The translations under genes and the position numbers were made by a program. Under the pieces are notes generated by a model that saw only the letters and a program-made list of their open reading frames with translations, had not been told where the DNA came from and made no database searches. A stretch of DNA of 64,000 nucleotides from Parietichytrium sp. I65-24A (Eukaryota; Sar; Bigyra; Thraustochytrida; Thraustochytriidae), in assembly GCA_012862575.1 (NCBI GenBank), contig BLSF01000001.1, positions 682,001 to 746,000 of the forward strand, read 5' to 3'. Below, piece by piece: positions 28,571 through 39,046 of this stretch (position 1 is its first letter; every line of letters begins with the position of its first letter).

Positions 28571-31477
28571 CTACTCTTGACCACCGGTTGAAGAAGGCTC
28601 AGCTGGCCTTTCGTCTGGTTGCTGGGTGGGCTGTTCAGAGGCCCCTGCCGCCGAATCTTCTGCCACCTGCTGCGCCATGCCTTCCACTGCTACTTCTTCA
28701 GTCGCGTCAACATGTTCATACCCAGCACCTGCTCCAGCCTCCTCAGAGTCATTGACAACTTGCTCGTATTCTGCACCGTCTTCATCGCGTTCTTCCTCCA
28801 CTACAACCTCCTCCTCATGAGAGTGATCCAAATCATGAGCTTCTTCTTCGTGTATATCGTCGTGCACATGCTCAAATTCGTGGCTCTCTTCCGCTTCCTC
28901 GTGCTCATCGCCATGTCCATCTTCTTCGTGCACGACCTCATACTCCACGTACTCCACGTTCTCCTCATCGTGGTCTACATCGCCTTCCTCTTCTACAACC
29001 TCCACCACTTCCTCTCCATCCTCCAAATGCCCGTGATCGCCTTCAATTTCTTCGTGCTCCTCAACATGTTCGTATTCCACTCCATCCTCCTCTTCGTGCA
29101 CCCCATGATCTTCGCCATCCTCAAGGACGACTTCCTCCACAACTTGACCATCGTGAATCTCGTCACCTTCAATGTACTCAACAACAATATGCTCTTCATG
29201 CTCTCCTTCTTCGTCGTGCTTGTGCTCGCCATCCTCCTCGACATATTCTTCGTGGGCTTCTCCGTCATAGTGCTCCACCTCCATGGCGTGGTCACCCTCA
29301 ACGTGCACCTCTTCGTACTCGATATGCTCCTCGTGGATTCCCTCTTCCGCTTCACCTTCGACGTGCTCAATATGCTCCTCGTGAATTTCCTCTTCCGCTT
29401 CACCTTCGACGTGCTCGATATGCTCCTCGTGAACCACCTCCTCGCCTTCGGGATGCTCAACGTGCTCCTCGTGGATCTCCTCCTCATCTTCTTCAACATG
29501 TTCAACGTGATCTTCGTGGAGCTCTTCCTCTTCTACGACATGCTCCTCGTGTACCTCCTCAACATGCTCCTCGTGTACTTCATCGGCATCACCATGAGCA
29601 TGGTCCACATCTTGTTCTTCTCCCTCTTCAACAACATCTTCGTGGTACTCTTCCACGATGACATGCTCGCCGTCTTCCAGATGTTCTTCTTCACCGTCAT
29701 GTTGATGTTGGTAGTGGCGATGGTCGTCGTCAACCTCCTCCTCTTCTTCTTCCACCACAACTTCTTCTTCTCCGTCGTTATGGTCGTGAGCAGAGCCGTC
29801 CTCCACCTCCACTTCCTCGACGTGTTCGTGGACAACTTCGTGATCGTCACCTTCTTCCATCTCCTCATGAATCTCCTCAATCACTTCCTCTACGATGTTT
29901 CCGTCAGCGTCCTGTACCACTTGGTGTACTGGGTGCTCGTGAATGACACCATCTTCGTCCACGTGGTGCTCTTCCACGTACACGACTTGCTCATGGTCCT
30001 CGTCGCCGTCTTCCAGCTGCACGAATTCTTCCTCGACTTCCTCGACTTGGTCGCCGTTCGCATTGATGCGGCGAATGACGCGGACAAGCCGTTGTCTTCT
30101 CTGTCCATGCTCGTCTTCCTCTGTCTCCATATGATGCTCCTCCACCACCACATGTTCCCCGTCAGGGCCTTCGATGACCTCTTCGATGTACTCAACCTCC
30201 TCGTGAACCTCATCATCTTCGTCGTGCTCGTGCACCACCTCGTCCTCCTCGTCGTGATCTCTGTGCAGTGCATGCTCGTGGGCATGCTCTTCGATGGCTT
30301 CCAACTCAGCGTCAGTACCTGGGGACTCGGGAGTGTCATCAACAATCGAGTCTTTACGAGACTCGGAGGACACAGGCGCCGAAGAAGTTTCGACAACTCT
30401 GTCAGCCTGGGATACTTTGGTGGCTTCCTCTACAACCTCGCGGACAGCCTCAACGCCAGAAGGAGCTGTAGTGAGCGCGGCATTTGGCGCCGGCTCACTT
30501 TCCTCCGAATCCTTTGTTTCTTCGACAGCGCTATCGAGTTTTCTTCGTTTTATCTCTTGCGCGTTCTTGCTTAGATCGGTGGCTTCGCTGGCAATCCTTG
30601 CTCGATTTGATTTACTCATCATAGAGGAATCTTTAAGAAAGTTTGCCGTCCGCAGTGCTGCTTGAGCGTCAATGTCATCCGCATGCTTGGATTCAACTTG
30701 CAAAGCATCATCCTCGTCCACGTCCATGGCAGTGGGGCCACTTGGAGCCGGCGGGGCAGGTACTTGCTTGTCTGTTGCCACGCGAGGGCCTTTGTCCGCA
30801 GGTGCTGTGATTTGAATGTCTGTCGCCGAGCGGATCCCTCTGTCCACAGATATCGGGGTCTGCTTTTGTTGGCTCGTCGCCTCTTGAGGGAGGATGCGCT
30901 GGTTCTCCGAAAGAGGATGGTGGTTCTTTTTTTGTTTGGACGAAGAGAGTTGTGCATCTTCCATCTCCTCATTATTCTCCTCACCTTCGCCCTCCTCGCC
31001 TCCTTCCTCCATTTCTTCATCCTCGTCATCGTCATTGTCTTCGTCCTCTGGCACCGTACTCAGCGAGCTATTGCGCTCCTCAGCGCGCGTCATGTTTCGC
31101 CATTTGTCCTTTAGATGTACACTGGTTCGAACAGGGTGAAACTTATCCTTGAACTTTTTCAGTATCGTCGCCCACGGATTCTTGTCTGTCCCCAACTCCT
31201 TATGTCCTTGCTTCAACGCGTCGATTTCCGCGGCGGTCCACGCCACCTTCTTGTGTCCAAAATACTTTTTCGTGGGAGCCTGCCTCGCTGGGTCCAGTCT
31301 CACCATGTTCCGCCACTTGTCTTTGAGATCAACGGATGTCCGTCTCGGGTGAAACTCGTAGTGCAGTAGAATATTGCGCCATCTTTGCGGGGAATCGTTG
31401 AAGCGCTCAACGCCCTGAATAAGATTCTTGATCTCGTAGTCCTCGAAAGCCAGTCTTGGCCGTCTTTTCACCGTCAT
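28571..31477 (-). CDS. Double-telobox Myb protein with a very long acidic/histidine-rich tail
   Basis: A protein of 968 residues. The first 135 hold two Myb/SANT repeats, each ending in a telobox-like helix: TSVDLKDKWRNM (48-58) and TSVHLKDKWRNM (118-129). Teloboxes mark telomere-repeat-binding proteins (TRF, plant TRB, yeast Tbf1, Teb1/Tay1). After a mixed-charge linker (135-400) comes about 550 residues of near-repetitive Glu/Asp/His/Val sequence with units such as EEHVEEVHEEHV and HVEGEAEEEIHEEHIE. This tail lacks a stable fold prediction by eye and could bind metal ions or basic proteins such as histones. Because its codons (GAG, CAC, GTG) read in reverse as CTC, GTG and CAC, a 651-codon hydrophobic frame appears on the other strand; I regard that frame as a shadow. 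Confidence 0.88.
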   Translation of the reverse strand: MTVKRRPRLAFEDYEIKNLIQGVERFNDSPQRWRNILLHYEFHPRRTSVDLKDKWRNMVRLDPARQAPTKKYFGHKKVAWTAAEIDALKQGHKELGTDKNPWATILKKFKDKFHPVRTSVHLKDKWRNMTRAEERNSSLSTVPEDEDNDDDEDEEMEEGGEEGEGEENNEEMEDAQLSSSKQKKNHHPLSENQRILPQEATSQQKQTPISVDRGIRSATDIQITAPADKGPRVATDKQVPAPPAPSGPTAMDVDEDDALQVESKHADDIDAQAALRTANFLKDSSMMSKSNRARIASEATDLSKNAQEIKRRKLDSAVEETKDSEESEPAPNAALTTAPSGVEAVREVVEEATKVSQADRVVETSSAPVSSESRKDSIVDDTPESPGTDAELEAIEEHAHEHALHRDHDEEDEVVHEHDEDDEVHEEVEYIEEVIEGPDGEHVVVEEHHMETEEDEHGQRRQRLVRVIRRINANGDQVEEVEEEFVQLEDGDEDHEQVVYVEEHHVDEDGVIHEHPVHQVVQDADGNIVEEVIEEIHEEMEEGDDHEVVHEHVEEVEVEDGSAHDHNDGEEEVVVEEEEEEVDDDHRHYQHQHDGEEEHLEDGEHVIVEEYHEDVVEEGEEQDVDHAHGDADEVHEEHVEEVHEEHVVEEEELHEDHVEHVEEDEEEIHEEHVEHPEGEEVVHEEHIEHVEGEAEEEIHEEHIEHVEGEAEEGIHEEHIEYEEVHVEGDHAMEVEHYDGEAHEEYVEEDGEHKHDEEGEHEEHIVVEYIEGDEIHDGQVVEEVVLEDGEDHGVHEEEDGVEYEHVEEHEEIEGDHGHLEDGEEVVEVVEEEGDVDHDEENVEYVEYEVVHEEDGHGDEHEEAEESHEFEHVHDDIHEEEAHDLDHSHEEEVVVEEERDEDGAEYEQVVNDSEEAGAGAGYEHVDATEEVAVEGMAQQVAEDSAAGASEQPTQQPDERPAEPSSTGGQE

Positions 31478-33012
31478 CTCGACCCCCTGAGCCCAGACTG
31501 CGGATTGTGTTCACCGTTTTTATGGGGGTCCCTTTCACTCCCTCAACCCCGAAGCCCTGACCATCCACCACTGAAACCTCGCAAACTTTTGGCGAGCACG
31601 ACAGTACACGCCTGCTCCGCAACAGGCACTTGGGTTTGGTCGTGAGAAATCTTTCCTCTCAGGTTACTTCCCTCCCCCCCTTTCTTCAACTCGACTCTAA
31701 ATAGAAATTTGCCCTCAGTTTGCGGGTAGCTGTACGCGCCGCAACTCCACTTCAGCTTCCCGCGTCCAGGTGCGCTACAGTTTCATGAACAATTCTTTTA
31801 AATACGAATCAGAAAGTGTACGCGGGGGTGTGCGCGCGTGCGAGAGAGTGTACGCGCTACTCAGGCTGCGGGACCAGTTGCCAGGAAATATCGTAGGAGG
31901 TCCTATTCGGAGCGCGGGTTGGTGCGCGATGACGTGCTGCCGCGCGCGTAAGCCACAGCGTCCTCCGGTGCGCGTACACCGTCTGCCGTCCCCGCCGAGT
32001 ACACCTTTTGTGATGTTTTCAAATTTGCCGACCTGAGGGCGTTTGCTCCAGTGTGTGCGTTGTGAGAGAGAGCGCTTTTTCTTGCCTTTTTTTCTTGCCT
32101 TTTTTTTCTCCACTTCCTATGCATGCTTAGTATATTCAGTAGGACTCGTCACAATCGCGACCTACGGCACCACGTAATGAATAATGTTAACATAACGCGG
32201 CCTGCTGTGGCGTTATTAGCATTAACAATAGGCTCGCTGTGCTTTTGAGGAGGTCTTTTACCGCTCTCTAGTAAGACTCTGAAAAGGGAACTTGAGAGGG
32301 GCGTCGAAAGAGAAAGAAGGGATAGTCAAGTGGTATAAAATGACTATGGGCAAAACTTTTTTCCCCTGGGCGATTTGCGAGACGAAAAGAAGAAAGAAAG
32401 AAGTTTCCCCTGCGTGACATAGGCTTGCCCAGTAGGCCGTTTGAATTTCTTCCACCTCTTCGTAGGACCATAGTCCATCCCTACTATAGATTATTGGACC
32501 TTACCCCTTACCAAATTCCTCGCCAACTTTCGTGAACCATTCATGCCTTCTGTAAGTCTTAGCATTCCACTTAATGATCTGCGAAGCATCCCAAGCCGGT
32601 ATTAGTATAGTCACGGTAGAACTGCTCAGAACTACAGCACCACTCTCCTTAGCTTTCGCTGTATCAAAAAGACTACACTCGACTTACAAGCATGCATAGC
32701 AACTTGCATAGACTAGAGCTCTTGCGATAGTGTACTTCCTCTACGCTCTCTACGCCGGCGCATTCGATGCATCCCACAGCAACGAATAGAACTTGTTACA
32801 CAGTAAAATTCGTTCCGCAAACGAAGAACCGGAATCACTTTTCGCCACTCTCGATCGAAGAGACGAGAAAGAGTAGAAAGAGCGAGCGGAGCGAGGGCGG
32901 GAGGTCTCTCTCTGTTTTCCGTTTGACAGAGAGACAGCTTGTTGAACGTCAAGCTGAGGGGGACAGCACCGGGGACAGGGATTTTCTGTGAGTTTCTGTG
33001 AGGTATGTGGCC
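31478..33012. other. Divergent intergenic region
   Basis: No gene found in 1.5 kb. It contains a repeated TTTTTCTTGCC pair (32078-32108), pyrimidine-rich tracts and CTATAGATTATTGG (32484), but nothing I can assign. Confidence 0.5.
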
Positions 33013-36000
33013 ATGGAGAAAGTAACTCAGCAGACGTTCTTGGTGCTGGACGCGGCAATATGCTTCATGACGAGGAAGAAGATCCCCCTCAGAGTGCACT
33101 CACTTTGCTCACTGGCGGCCAGTCTGGTGAAAGGGAACGCGACCATCGTCACCTTGCAGAGCATCCGCCAGGTGGTGGCGCTGGTGCCCACAATGATGGA
33201 GCTGGAGTTCGTGCCGGAAGGGAGTACAGAGCTGGCGAGCTTGCACGCCAAGTCCCAGCCAGAGGAGGGAGAGCAGGGGCAGTCCAAGGCGAAATGCGCT
33301 GCGGTGGTGGACGAGCCGCTGCGATATCAAGTGGATGCGGTTGCGTACTATCTCGAGGTGATCATGAAGAAGGGGTTCGGAGGAGTGAGTGCTACGGCTT
33401 CGAAGAAGCGAATGGAGCTGTTCATGCAGAGGCTTTCAAAGGCCAAGGCGTGCGTTGAGCCGTGTAGGTTGCCCAAGAAGCCATGGTTGCCACCGGAACT
33501 GCAGAGCGATCGATCAAAGAAGAATAACAAAGAGCAGAAGCCAATTATGGAGAACCCGTTCGCAAGCAAGTCTTTGGCAGATTTGGATGGTGCCGAAGCG
33601 ACCAAAGTACTCCGATCGATGTACTGCGCGGCTTCGGACGATCCGCACAAGGTGGATCTGGAGGGCATTCTTGGCTTTTTAAAAGATTCCCCCTTTTACA
33701 AGGATCAAATTGTTCATGTTGAGGAGTACAGTCCAAGACCATTGAAATCAGGCGAGCTCGAACTCCCCCTCCATAGCGCACTTTCAAGCGCATTGAAGGA
33801 GATTGGTGTTCAAGAACTCTTTGCGCATCAGGCGAAGGCTATTGACGCGGCGCGCCTGGGCCATGATGTGCTCGTTTCGACGGCCACTTCGTCTGGCAAA
33901 AGTCTCATTTTCGGAATACCGGTGTTCCAGGCACTCTTGGACAGCCGGGTGTGCCTTGCCCCATCTTCCGGTGGCTTCTTTCACGAGGAAGAACCCGAAC
34001 AAGCAATTAGCACGGAGCAGAGGCCCGTGACTGCTCTGTACATATTTCCAACCAAAGCTCTCGCTCAGGACCAGTTAGGCTCCACAATTCGACTCGCAAA
34101 TATATTAGGGGAGAGGACTGGGAGTGCCATCCAGGTCAACACATTTGACGGAGATACTCCTCACGGAGAAAGGGACCTCATACGCGCCAACGGGGAAATC
34201 ATTATCACAAACCCAGATATGCTGCACGTCACCCTCTTACCAAATCACGCGACTTGGAAAAGCTTTCTCAAGTCCTTGCGTTTTATAGTTATCGACGAAG
34301 CGCATACGTATACTGGCGCGTTTGGCGCCCACGTGGCATGCGTGCTCAAGCGATTGCTGAGAGTGATCTCGCTCTACTCAGAGTCTCTGCCGCAGTTCTT
34401 CTGCTGCTCAGCTACTATTGGAAACCCTCTCAATCTGTTCCAGAATCTTGTCTCTGGAACCGGGCATCCTGTCACAGTTGTTGGCGAAGATGATGACGGG
34501 TCTCCATGCGGACGCCGCCTCTTCGGCATTTGGAACCCCCCTCTTCAAGAGGCTTTGCCGTCCACAGCAGCTAAAGGGGCCGAGGGAGTCAACCGACGTC
34601 AAGCCAGACGCTCCAAAATACCTACAGACGAAGAGCTCCTGGGGGAGAGCATGCAAGATTCGGGAGACGATAAACCTCGGCGCAAGAGCTCGATATACGA
34701 GACAGCTGTGCTTCTTGCAGCCCTTGTCCGGTTGGGAATTAAAACCATGGCGTTTTGTAGAACGCGAAAGCTGACTGAATTAGTTTTGAGGTACACCCAT
34801 GATGAGCTGGAAAGAGGCTACAAGGGCAAAGCGTATGAGAAGGCAAAAGTTAAACATGACCTTGTGGCCGAGTTCCAGCGTGCGAGACCAGACTTATCAA
34901 GCCTTGTTGCTGGATATCGTGGTGGGTACCAGCTGGACGAACGGCGAGATATTGAACAGAGACTTTTTTCGGGGTCTCTTCTCGCTGTGACTGCTACATG
35001 TGCTCTCGAATTGGGCATTGACGTCGGGCACCTTGACGCTGTAATTCTACTTGGTTATCCTGGGTCAACAGCGAGCATGTGGCAGCAAGTTGGACGAGCA
35101 GGTCGGTCAGGAAAAGATGCTCTTGCTCTCTTCGTCTGCTTCAACGGGCCGCTGGATCAGTATTTTATTAGGAACCCGCAGCAGCTATTGGACAAAACAA
35201 AGATAGAGAATGCAGTGCTAGACCCGTTGAATAAATACGTATTGAAGGAGCACCTTCTATGTGCGTTGATGGAAAGCCCGCTAATTATCTCTCCGCGTGA
35301 TGGCGAGAATGGAGACTTGCGGCGGCTTGCTGGAATCGAGAACGAGGGCTCGATTTTGCCCTCTCACGCGAAGTATCATCGACGAGGACTCTCCGCTGAA
35401 GCCATTGTGAAAAACATGGTGGAGCAGCTGGAGCAAGACCAGCTGTTAGTAGGCAGACCTTTGAATGATTGCAAAATTTACACGACGCATCCGAAACTTG
35501 ATCGGCCGCACAAAAACGTCAATTTGCGTGTGATTGATCCAGTGACGTTTGAATTGTTTTGTGGAGAAAAATTGATGGACACGATTCCATATAGCCGAGC
35601 CTTTTTCGAATTGTACCCTGGCGCAATATACATGCACCAGGGTAAAAGTTTTTTGGTCACAAAGTTGGACCTCAACTCATACAAAGCTTTCGCCCACCCC
35701 ACGAAAGTGAAATACTACACGGCCCCGCGAGACATCAACACGGTTTGCATCATCGCAAAGTATGAATCTAGAAAAGAGTCTTCATATTTGGAAGTAAACT
35801 GTGGCGCTGTTCAGGTCACCAGTAGCGTGTACGGGTACCGCAAGATGTGGCTTCATTCGGGAAAGGTGTTTGAAATGCACGAGTTCACTCTCCCTCCGAT
35901 CTCATTTGAGACCCAAGCGGTGTGGATTGACATTTCTACCGAGATTCAAGATAAAGTTCGTCAAAGCAACCTAAGTTTGGACGGAGGGATACATGCCATC

Positions 36001-36516
36001 AATCACTTGCTCTGCAAGTTGGTGACGCTCTATGTAATTTCTCACCACCAAGATGTTAGCACAGAGCACGCCAGAAAGATGTCCAAAGTTGGCCAGCCCC
36101 CGCGGCTCCTGTTGTACGATAATTGTCCAGGTGGCCTGGGGGCATCAGAGTCGGCGTTTGAGCACTTTCTGGACCTGTTGAAAAGATGCTTTGCTTTGGC
36201 AGAGAGTTGCCCGTGCGAGACCGCGGAAGGGTGTCCAGAGTGCGCAGCAGACATGGTGTGTACTGCTTACAATTCGCTTCTTGACAAACGGGCAGCGAAA
36301 ATTATTCTCAAAGAGTTGCTACACGGGCTCCTTGATGAAGATGGCGGGGGGGTTAGGTCATCTCGAAAGCGGAAGACAACATTTACTTCTCCTCAAAAGC
36401 GACGAGCCCTTGCGGTTGGCCGAGCCATGGGAATGGGACGGGCAAGGGTGGAGAACCTTCAGATCGAAACGCCTTGGGCAGAGCAGCATCCTAATCACAG
36501 TGAGGGGCTCAAATAA
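33013..36516 (+). CDS. HRQ1: HRQ1-type DEAD/DEAH-box DNA helicase
   Basis: From ATG 33013 the product is 1167 residues; the frame opens five codons earlier only with GTG. A family-specific N-terminus is followed by helicase core 1 with TATSSGKS (about 290-297), FPTKALAQDQ, TNPDMLH, D428EAHTYTGAFGAH and CCSATIGNP. Core 2 has GYRGGYQLDERRDIE, CALELGIDVGHLDAVI and QQVGRAGRSGKDALA. The C-terminus carries the DUF1998/MrfA zinc-binding region (CPGGLGASE and CPCETAEGCPEC). This order matches HRQ1, the RecQ4-related 3'-5' helicase of fungi and plants that acts in interstrand-crosslink repair and at telomeres, and bacterial MrfA. Every core motif looks intact. The gene is convergent with the MORN gene 116 bp away. 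Confidence 0.93.
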   Translation: MEKVTQQTFLVLDAAICFMTRKKIPLRVHSLCSLAASLVKGNATIVTLQSIRQVVALVPTMMELEFVPEGSTELASLHAKSQPEEGEQGQSKAKCAAVVDEPLRYQVDAVAYYLEVIMKKGFGGVSATASKKRMELFMQRLSKAKACVEPCRLPKKPWLPPELQSDRSKKNNKEQKPIMENPFASKSLADLDGAEATKVLRSMYCAASDDPHKVDLEGILGFLKDSPFYKDQIVHVEEYSPRPLKSGELELPLHSALSSALKEIGVQELFAHQAKAIDAARLGHDVLVSTATSSGKSLIFGIPVFQALLDSRVCLAPSSGGFFHEEEPEQAISTEQRPVTALYIFPTKALAQDQLGSTIRLANILGERTGSAIQVNTFDGDTPHGERDLIRANGEIIITNPDMLHVTLLPNHATWKSFLKSLRFIVIDEAHTYTGAFGAHVACVLKRLLRVISLYSESLPQFFCCSATIGNPLNLFQNLVSGTGHPVTVVGEDDDGSPCGRRLFGIWNPPLQEALPSTAAKGAEGVNRRQARRSKIPTDEELLGESMQDSGDDKPRRKSSIYETAVLLAALVRLGIKTMAFCRTRKLTELVLRYTHDELERGYKGKAYEKAKVKHDLVAEFQRARPDLSSLVAGYRGGYQLDERRDIEQRLFSGSLLAVTATCALELGIDVGHLDAVILLGYPGSTASMWQQVGRAGRSGKDALALFVCFNGPLDQYFIRNPQQLLDKTKIENAVLDPLNKYVLKEHLLCALMESPLIISPRDGENGDLRRLAGIENEGSILPSHAKYHRRGLSAEAIVKNMVEQLEQDQLLVGRPLNDCKIYTTHPKLDRPHKNVNLRVIDPVTFELFCGEKLMDTIPYSRAFFELYPGAIYMHQGKSFLVTKLDLNSYKAFAHPTKVKYYTAPRDINTVCIIAKYESRKESSYLEVNCGAVQVTSSVYGYRKMWLHSGKVFEMHEFTLPPISFETQAVWIDISTEIQDKVRQSNLSLDGGIHAINHLLCKLVTLYVISHHQDVSTEHARKMSKVGQPPRLLLYDNCPGGLGASESAFEHFLDLLKRCFALAESCPCETAEGCPECAADMVCTAYNSLLDKRAAKIILKELLHGLLDEDGGGVRSSRKRKTTFTSPQKRRALAVGRAMGMGRARVENLQIETPWAEQHPNHSEGLK

Positions 36517-36632
36517 TACACAAGTTGGATTTTTTATTATCTTATCTTACATTAGCTTGTCAATCTTACCGAGTCGTCAGCCCAGGGCACCCAGGATGTC
36601 AACGTAAAATACTCCTAAATATTTGTTCACAG

Positions 36633-38234
36633 TCAAGATAGCTCGTCTTCTTCAGGTTGCGTGTCCTCGACTTTCGTGCCTTGATTGTTGTCGCCGTCGC
36701 CTTCGTCTTGGTTGTTCGCCTCTTCCTGCGCTTCCTCCTCGAGCTCAGAGTCAACAAACATCGCCTCCTTCGCTTTCCGCCTTTCTTCACGACGCTCATA
36801 TCGCAGACGCTCGACCTCATCTCGCTCGGCCTGGATGCGTGCAGCTACTTCGTCCCGCATTCGCTGTCGCAGTTTTTCAACGTACCGTTGGAGATCCATA
36901 TCATCAACGATGGCGCGGAGTTTCCGCCGCATTTCCACCCTCTTAGACTCGCTTCTTTCGCGATCTCGCTTAGTTTGTCTCACAACCTCCTGAAACGTGA
37001 CAGGCTCTTTCCACGTGCGCACCTCTCTCCTCCCTTCGGGGTCTGTGGTGGAACCAGATCCCAATATGCGACCTTCGGACCACGACCCGTCAAACTCCCA
37101 GCCCGTACTACTTGTAATGACTCCGCGGCCGTGAAACCTCCCGTCTACAAAATCCCCTTCGTAAACCACACCACAGGGTAATGCGAGCTTGCCGAACCCT
37201 GTCCTTTTGCCATCTGCATGATCACCCTCGTACGTTGCGCCGCTCTCCCTCACCATGCTTCCAGTTCCGTGGCGCTTCCCTGACTTCCAGTTACCTTCGT
37301 ATTTGGAACCATCCGGATATTCCGAAACACCATGTCCGTGTTGATTGTTATTTTCCCACGTGCCAGCGTACTTGCCCCCATCCCCAAAGAAGAAGTGGCC
37401 TTCCCCACTCAGTACTCCGGCTTTCCATCTGCCATAATAATTGAAGAAGTCCTCGCCCCCTCGACTTGTGGATCGAGCGTGCTTCATCGGAGCAAAGCCT
37501 GGAATGTCTTTCTCAAAGCTCTCCGCATCGATGCTTTGAAATTCCGGAGGAATGTCGTCTGCCTGAAATAATCTTGGTCGATAGAGAGTTGGGTGCTTTG
37601 CTAGTATTCTCTCGACTTCGTGCTTCGGCAGCATCTCCGCGACCTTTTTCTCATTCTTAATCGCATCCAGGACACGCTCAAGCTTGTTAAACGGAAAGTC
37701 CGGGTTGTTTTCCACGAAATTTTTCTTCGACCGTTTATTGGCGTTCGAGTCAGAGTCGTTTCCGGATTCATCTTCCTCAGAGTCCTCGTCATTCTCCTCT
37801 TCATCGTCCTCATCGTCGTCGTCGTCGGTGCCAGTGTCGTCATCAGTTTCATCAGAGTCGTCTTCATCAGAGTCATCAGAACGCTCCTGCTCCTCTTCGT
37901 CCACATCTCCACCTTCATCTCCACCGTCTTCGCTTAGTTCGCCTTGATTGAGCCACTCTTCATCTTCGTCCCTCTCTTTCTTCGGGCGCGGGGCGTGGAA
38001 ATTGGTTTGAATGTTACGAAATATACGCCCGGACTGGCGCCCGAGCTTTCGAGCGTCTGCGTTTCCTAGCTCTGGAAGGAAGCCAAGCGTGGAGACCTCC
38101 AGTCTCGCTCTTCGAAGAAGCTTTCTGTAGGCTTTTCCACGTCTGTGCCCAAGCACGGCTTCGGCATTGCTGTGGTCCACATTTCGCAGCAGCTGCAGCG
38201 CGAACGCTGCTTTGGTGTTGGCTAAATTTGCCAT
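36633..38234 (-). CDS. MORN-repeat protein with acidic linker and charged coiled coil
   Basis: A protein of 533 residues from ATG 38234 (MANLANTK); the frame also opens from a TTG at 38276. Residues 1-90 are basic and helical, 95-190 an extremely acidic Asp/Glu/Ser linker, and about 262-410 at least five MORN repeats (YYGRWKAGVLSGEGHFFF, YEGNWKSGKRHGTGSM, YEGDHADGKRTGFGKL, YEGDFVDGRFHGRGVI, FDGSWSEGRILGSGST). MORN arrays bind membrane phospholipids or act as dimeric spacers in cytoskeletal structures. The C-terminal 110 residues are a Glu/Arg-rich coiled coil (MRRKLRAIVDDMDLQRYVEK) and an acidic tail. The precise role is unknown. Confidence 0.88.
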   Translation of the reverse strand: MANLANTKAAFALQLLRNVDHSNAEAVLGHRRGKAYRKLLRRARLEVSTLGFLPELGNADARKLGRQSGRIFRNIQTNFHAPRPKKERDEDEEWLNQGELSEDGGDEGGDVDEEEQERSDDSDEDDSDETDDDTGTDDDDDEDDEEENDEDSEEDESGNDSDSNANKRSKKNFVENNPDFPFNKLERVLDAIKNEKKVAEMLPKHEVERILAKHPTLYRPRLFQADDIPPEFQSIDAESFEKDIPGFAPMKHARSTSRGGEDFFNYYGRWKAGVLSGEGHFFFGDGGKYAGTWENNNQHGHGVSEYPDGSKYEGNWKSGKRHGTGSMVRESGATYEGDHADGKRTGFGKLALPCGVVYEGDFVDGRFHGRGVITSSTGWEFDGSWSEGRILGSGSTTDPEGRREVRTWKEPVTFQEVVRQTKRDRERSESKRVEMRRKLRAIVDDMDLQRYVEKLRQRMRDEVAARIQAERDEVERLRYERREERRKAKEAMFVDSELEEEAQEEANNQDEGDGDNNQGTKVEDTQPEEDELS

Positions 38235-39046
38235 TCTCCCCCCCAAATCTTGCGCGACATGAACGTCTTCGTGCAAGGCTCACGGCGCGTACTGACACAC
38301 TGCTCTTCACCAAATTCAATTCGCTTTGACCAACCTCATGCTCGCCTTGGAACTTTATGAGTGTGAGCGGGTCAAATACACGAGCACTAACAAACAACTG
38401 AGGCAGAATCCTGGTTGCATTCAAAGTTGCCCGCTGCCTCCGTGCCGATTCAAGCAGCAATTTTTCACGTGTCGCACGTGCCACACGCACACAGTAAGGG
38501 AACGCAAGAGACGTGGCCTTCAGTGATCGTAGTTGCGGCTCAGCTCAAAGACTCAGCTCAGCTCAGCTCTTGAGGAACGAAACGGTCAGCGAAGACACGT
38601 TGCTCGCGATCAGCTTCTTGTTCGTCCAGCCAAAGACGTTTGCGGAACGGATTTACTTTGCGATCCCTAATATCATGTACCGGTACCGGTACGGTATGAT
38701 CATGTAGATTATATAGTAGTAGTTATTAGAGTTGCTAGCGTCCACCCACCATCCAAAACATCCAACACATCCAACTCGACTGCATTTGACATTATTTGAC
38801 TTGTTCATTTGGACATGTGTCATTTGACATCATTTGACTGTGTTTGACAGCGAGGACTGTGAGGACTGCGAGGACAGAAGGCCAACGTGAAGGTGACGTA
38901 AGCAAAGACAGAGATCGGAATTGAGTGTCCGCGCAGTTTGCGTGACTGGCGTGACTGGCGTAAGTAGTTAACGTGCGCTGCCAAGCCGCAGGCAGATAGA
39001 TCCGTAGAGTACTTTGCAGCTCTGCAGTGTTGACTGGAAGTGAGGC
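38235..39046. other. Divergent intergenic region with several short tandem repeats
   Basis: It contains GCTCA repeats (38534-38568), GTACCGGTACCGGTACGGTA (38677-38696), five spaced CATTTGAC/TTTGAC units (38783-38850), GGACTGTGAGGACTGCGAGGAC (38854-38875) and GCGTGACTGGCGTGACTGGC (38938-38957). The last is about 90 bp before POP5. No gene is seen. Confidence 0.7.

Noticed and set aside
28619-30574. A 651-codon plus-strand frame rich in Leu, Phe and Val that looks like a multi-pass membrane protein
   Set aside because: It is the exact complement of the acidic/His-rich tail of the telobox gene. GAG/GTG/CAC codons read in reverse give Leu/His/Val, so the hydrophobicity is a composition artefact.
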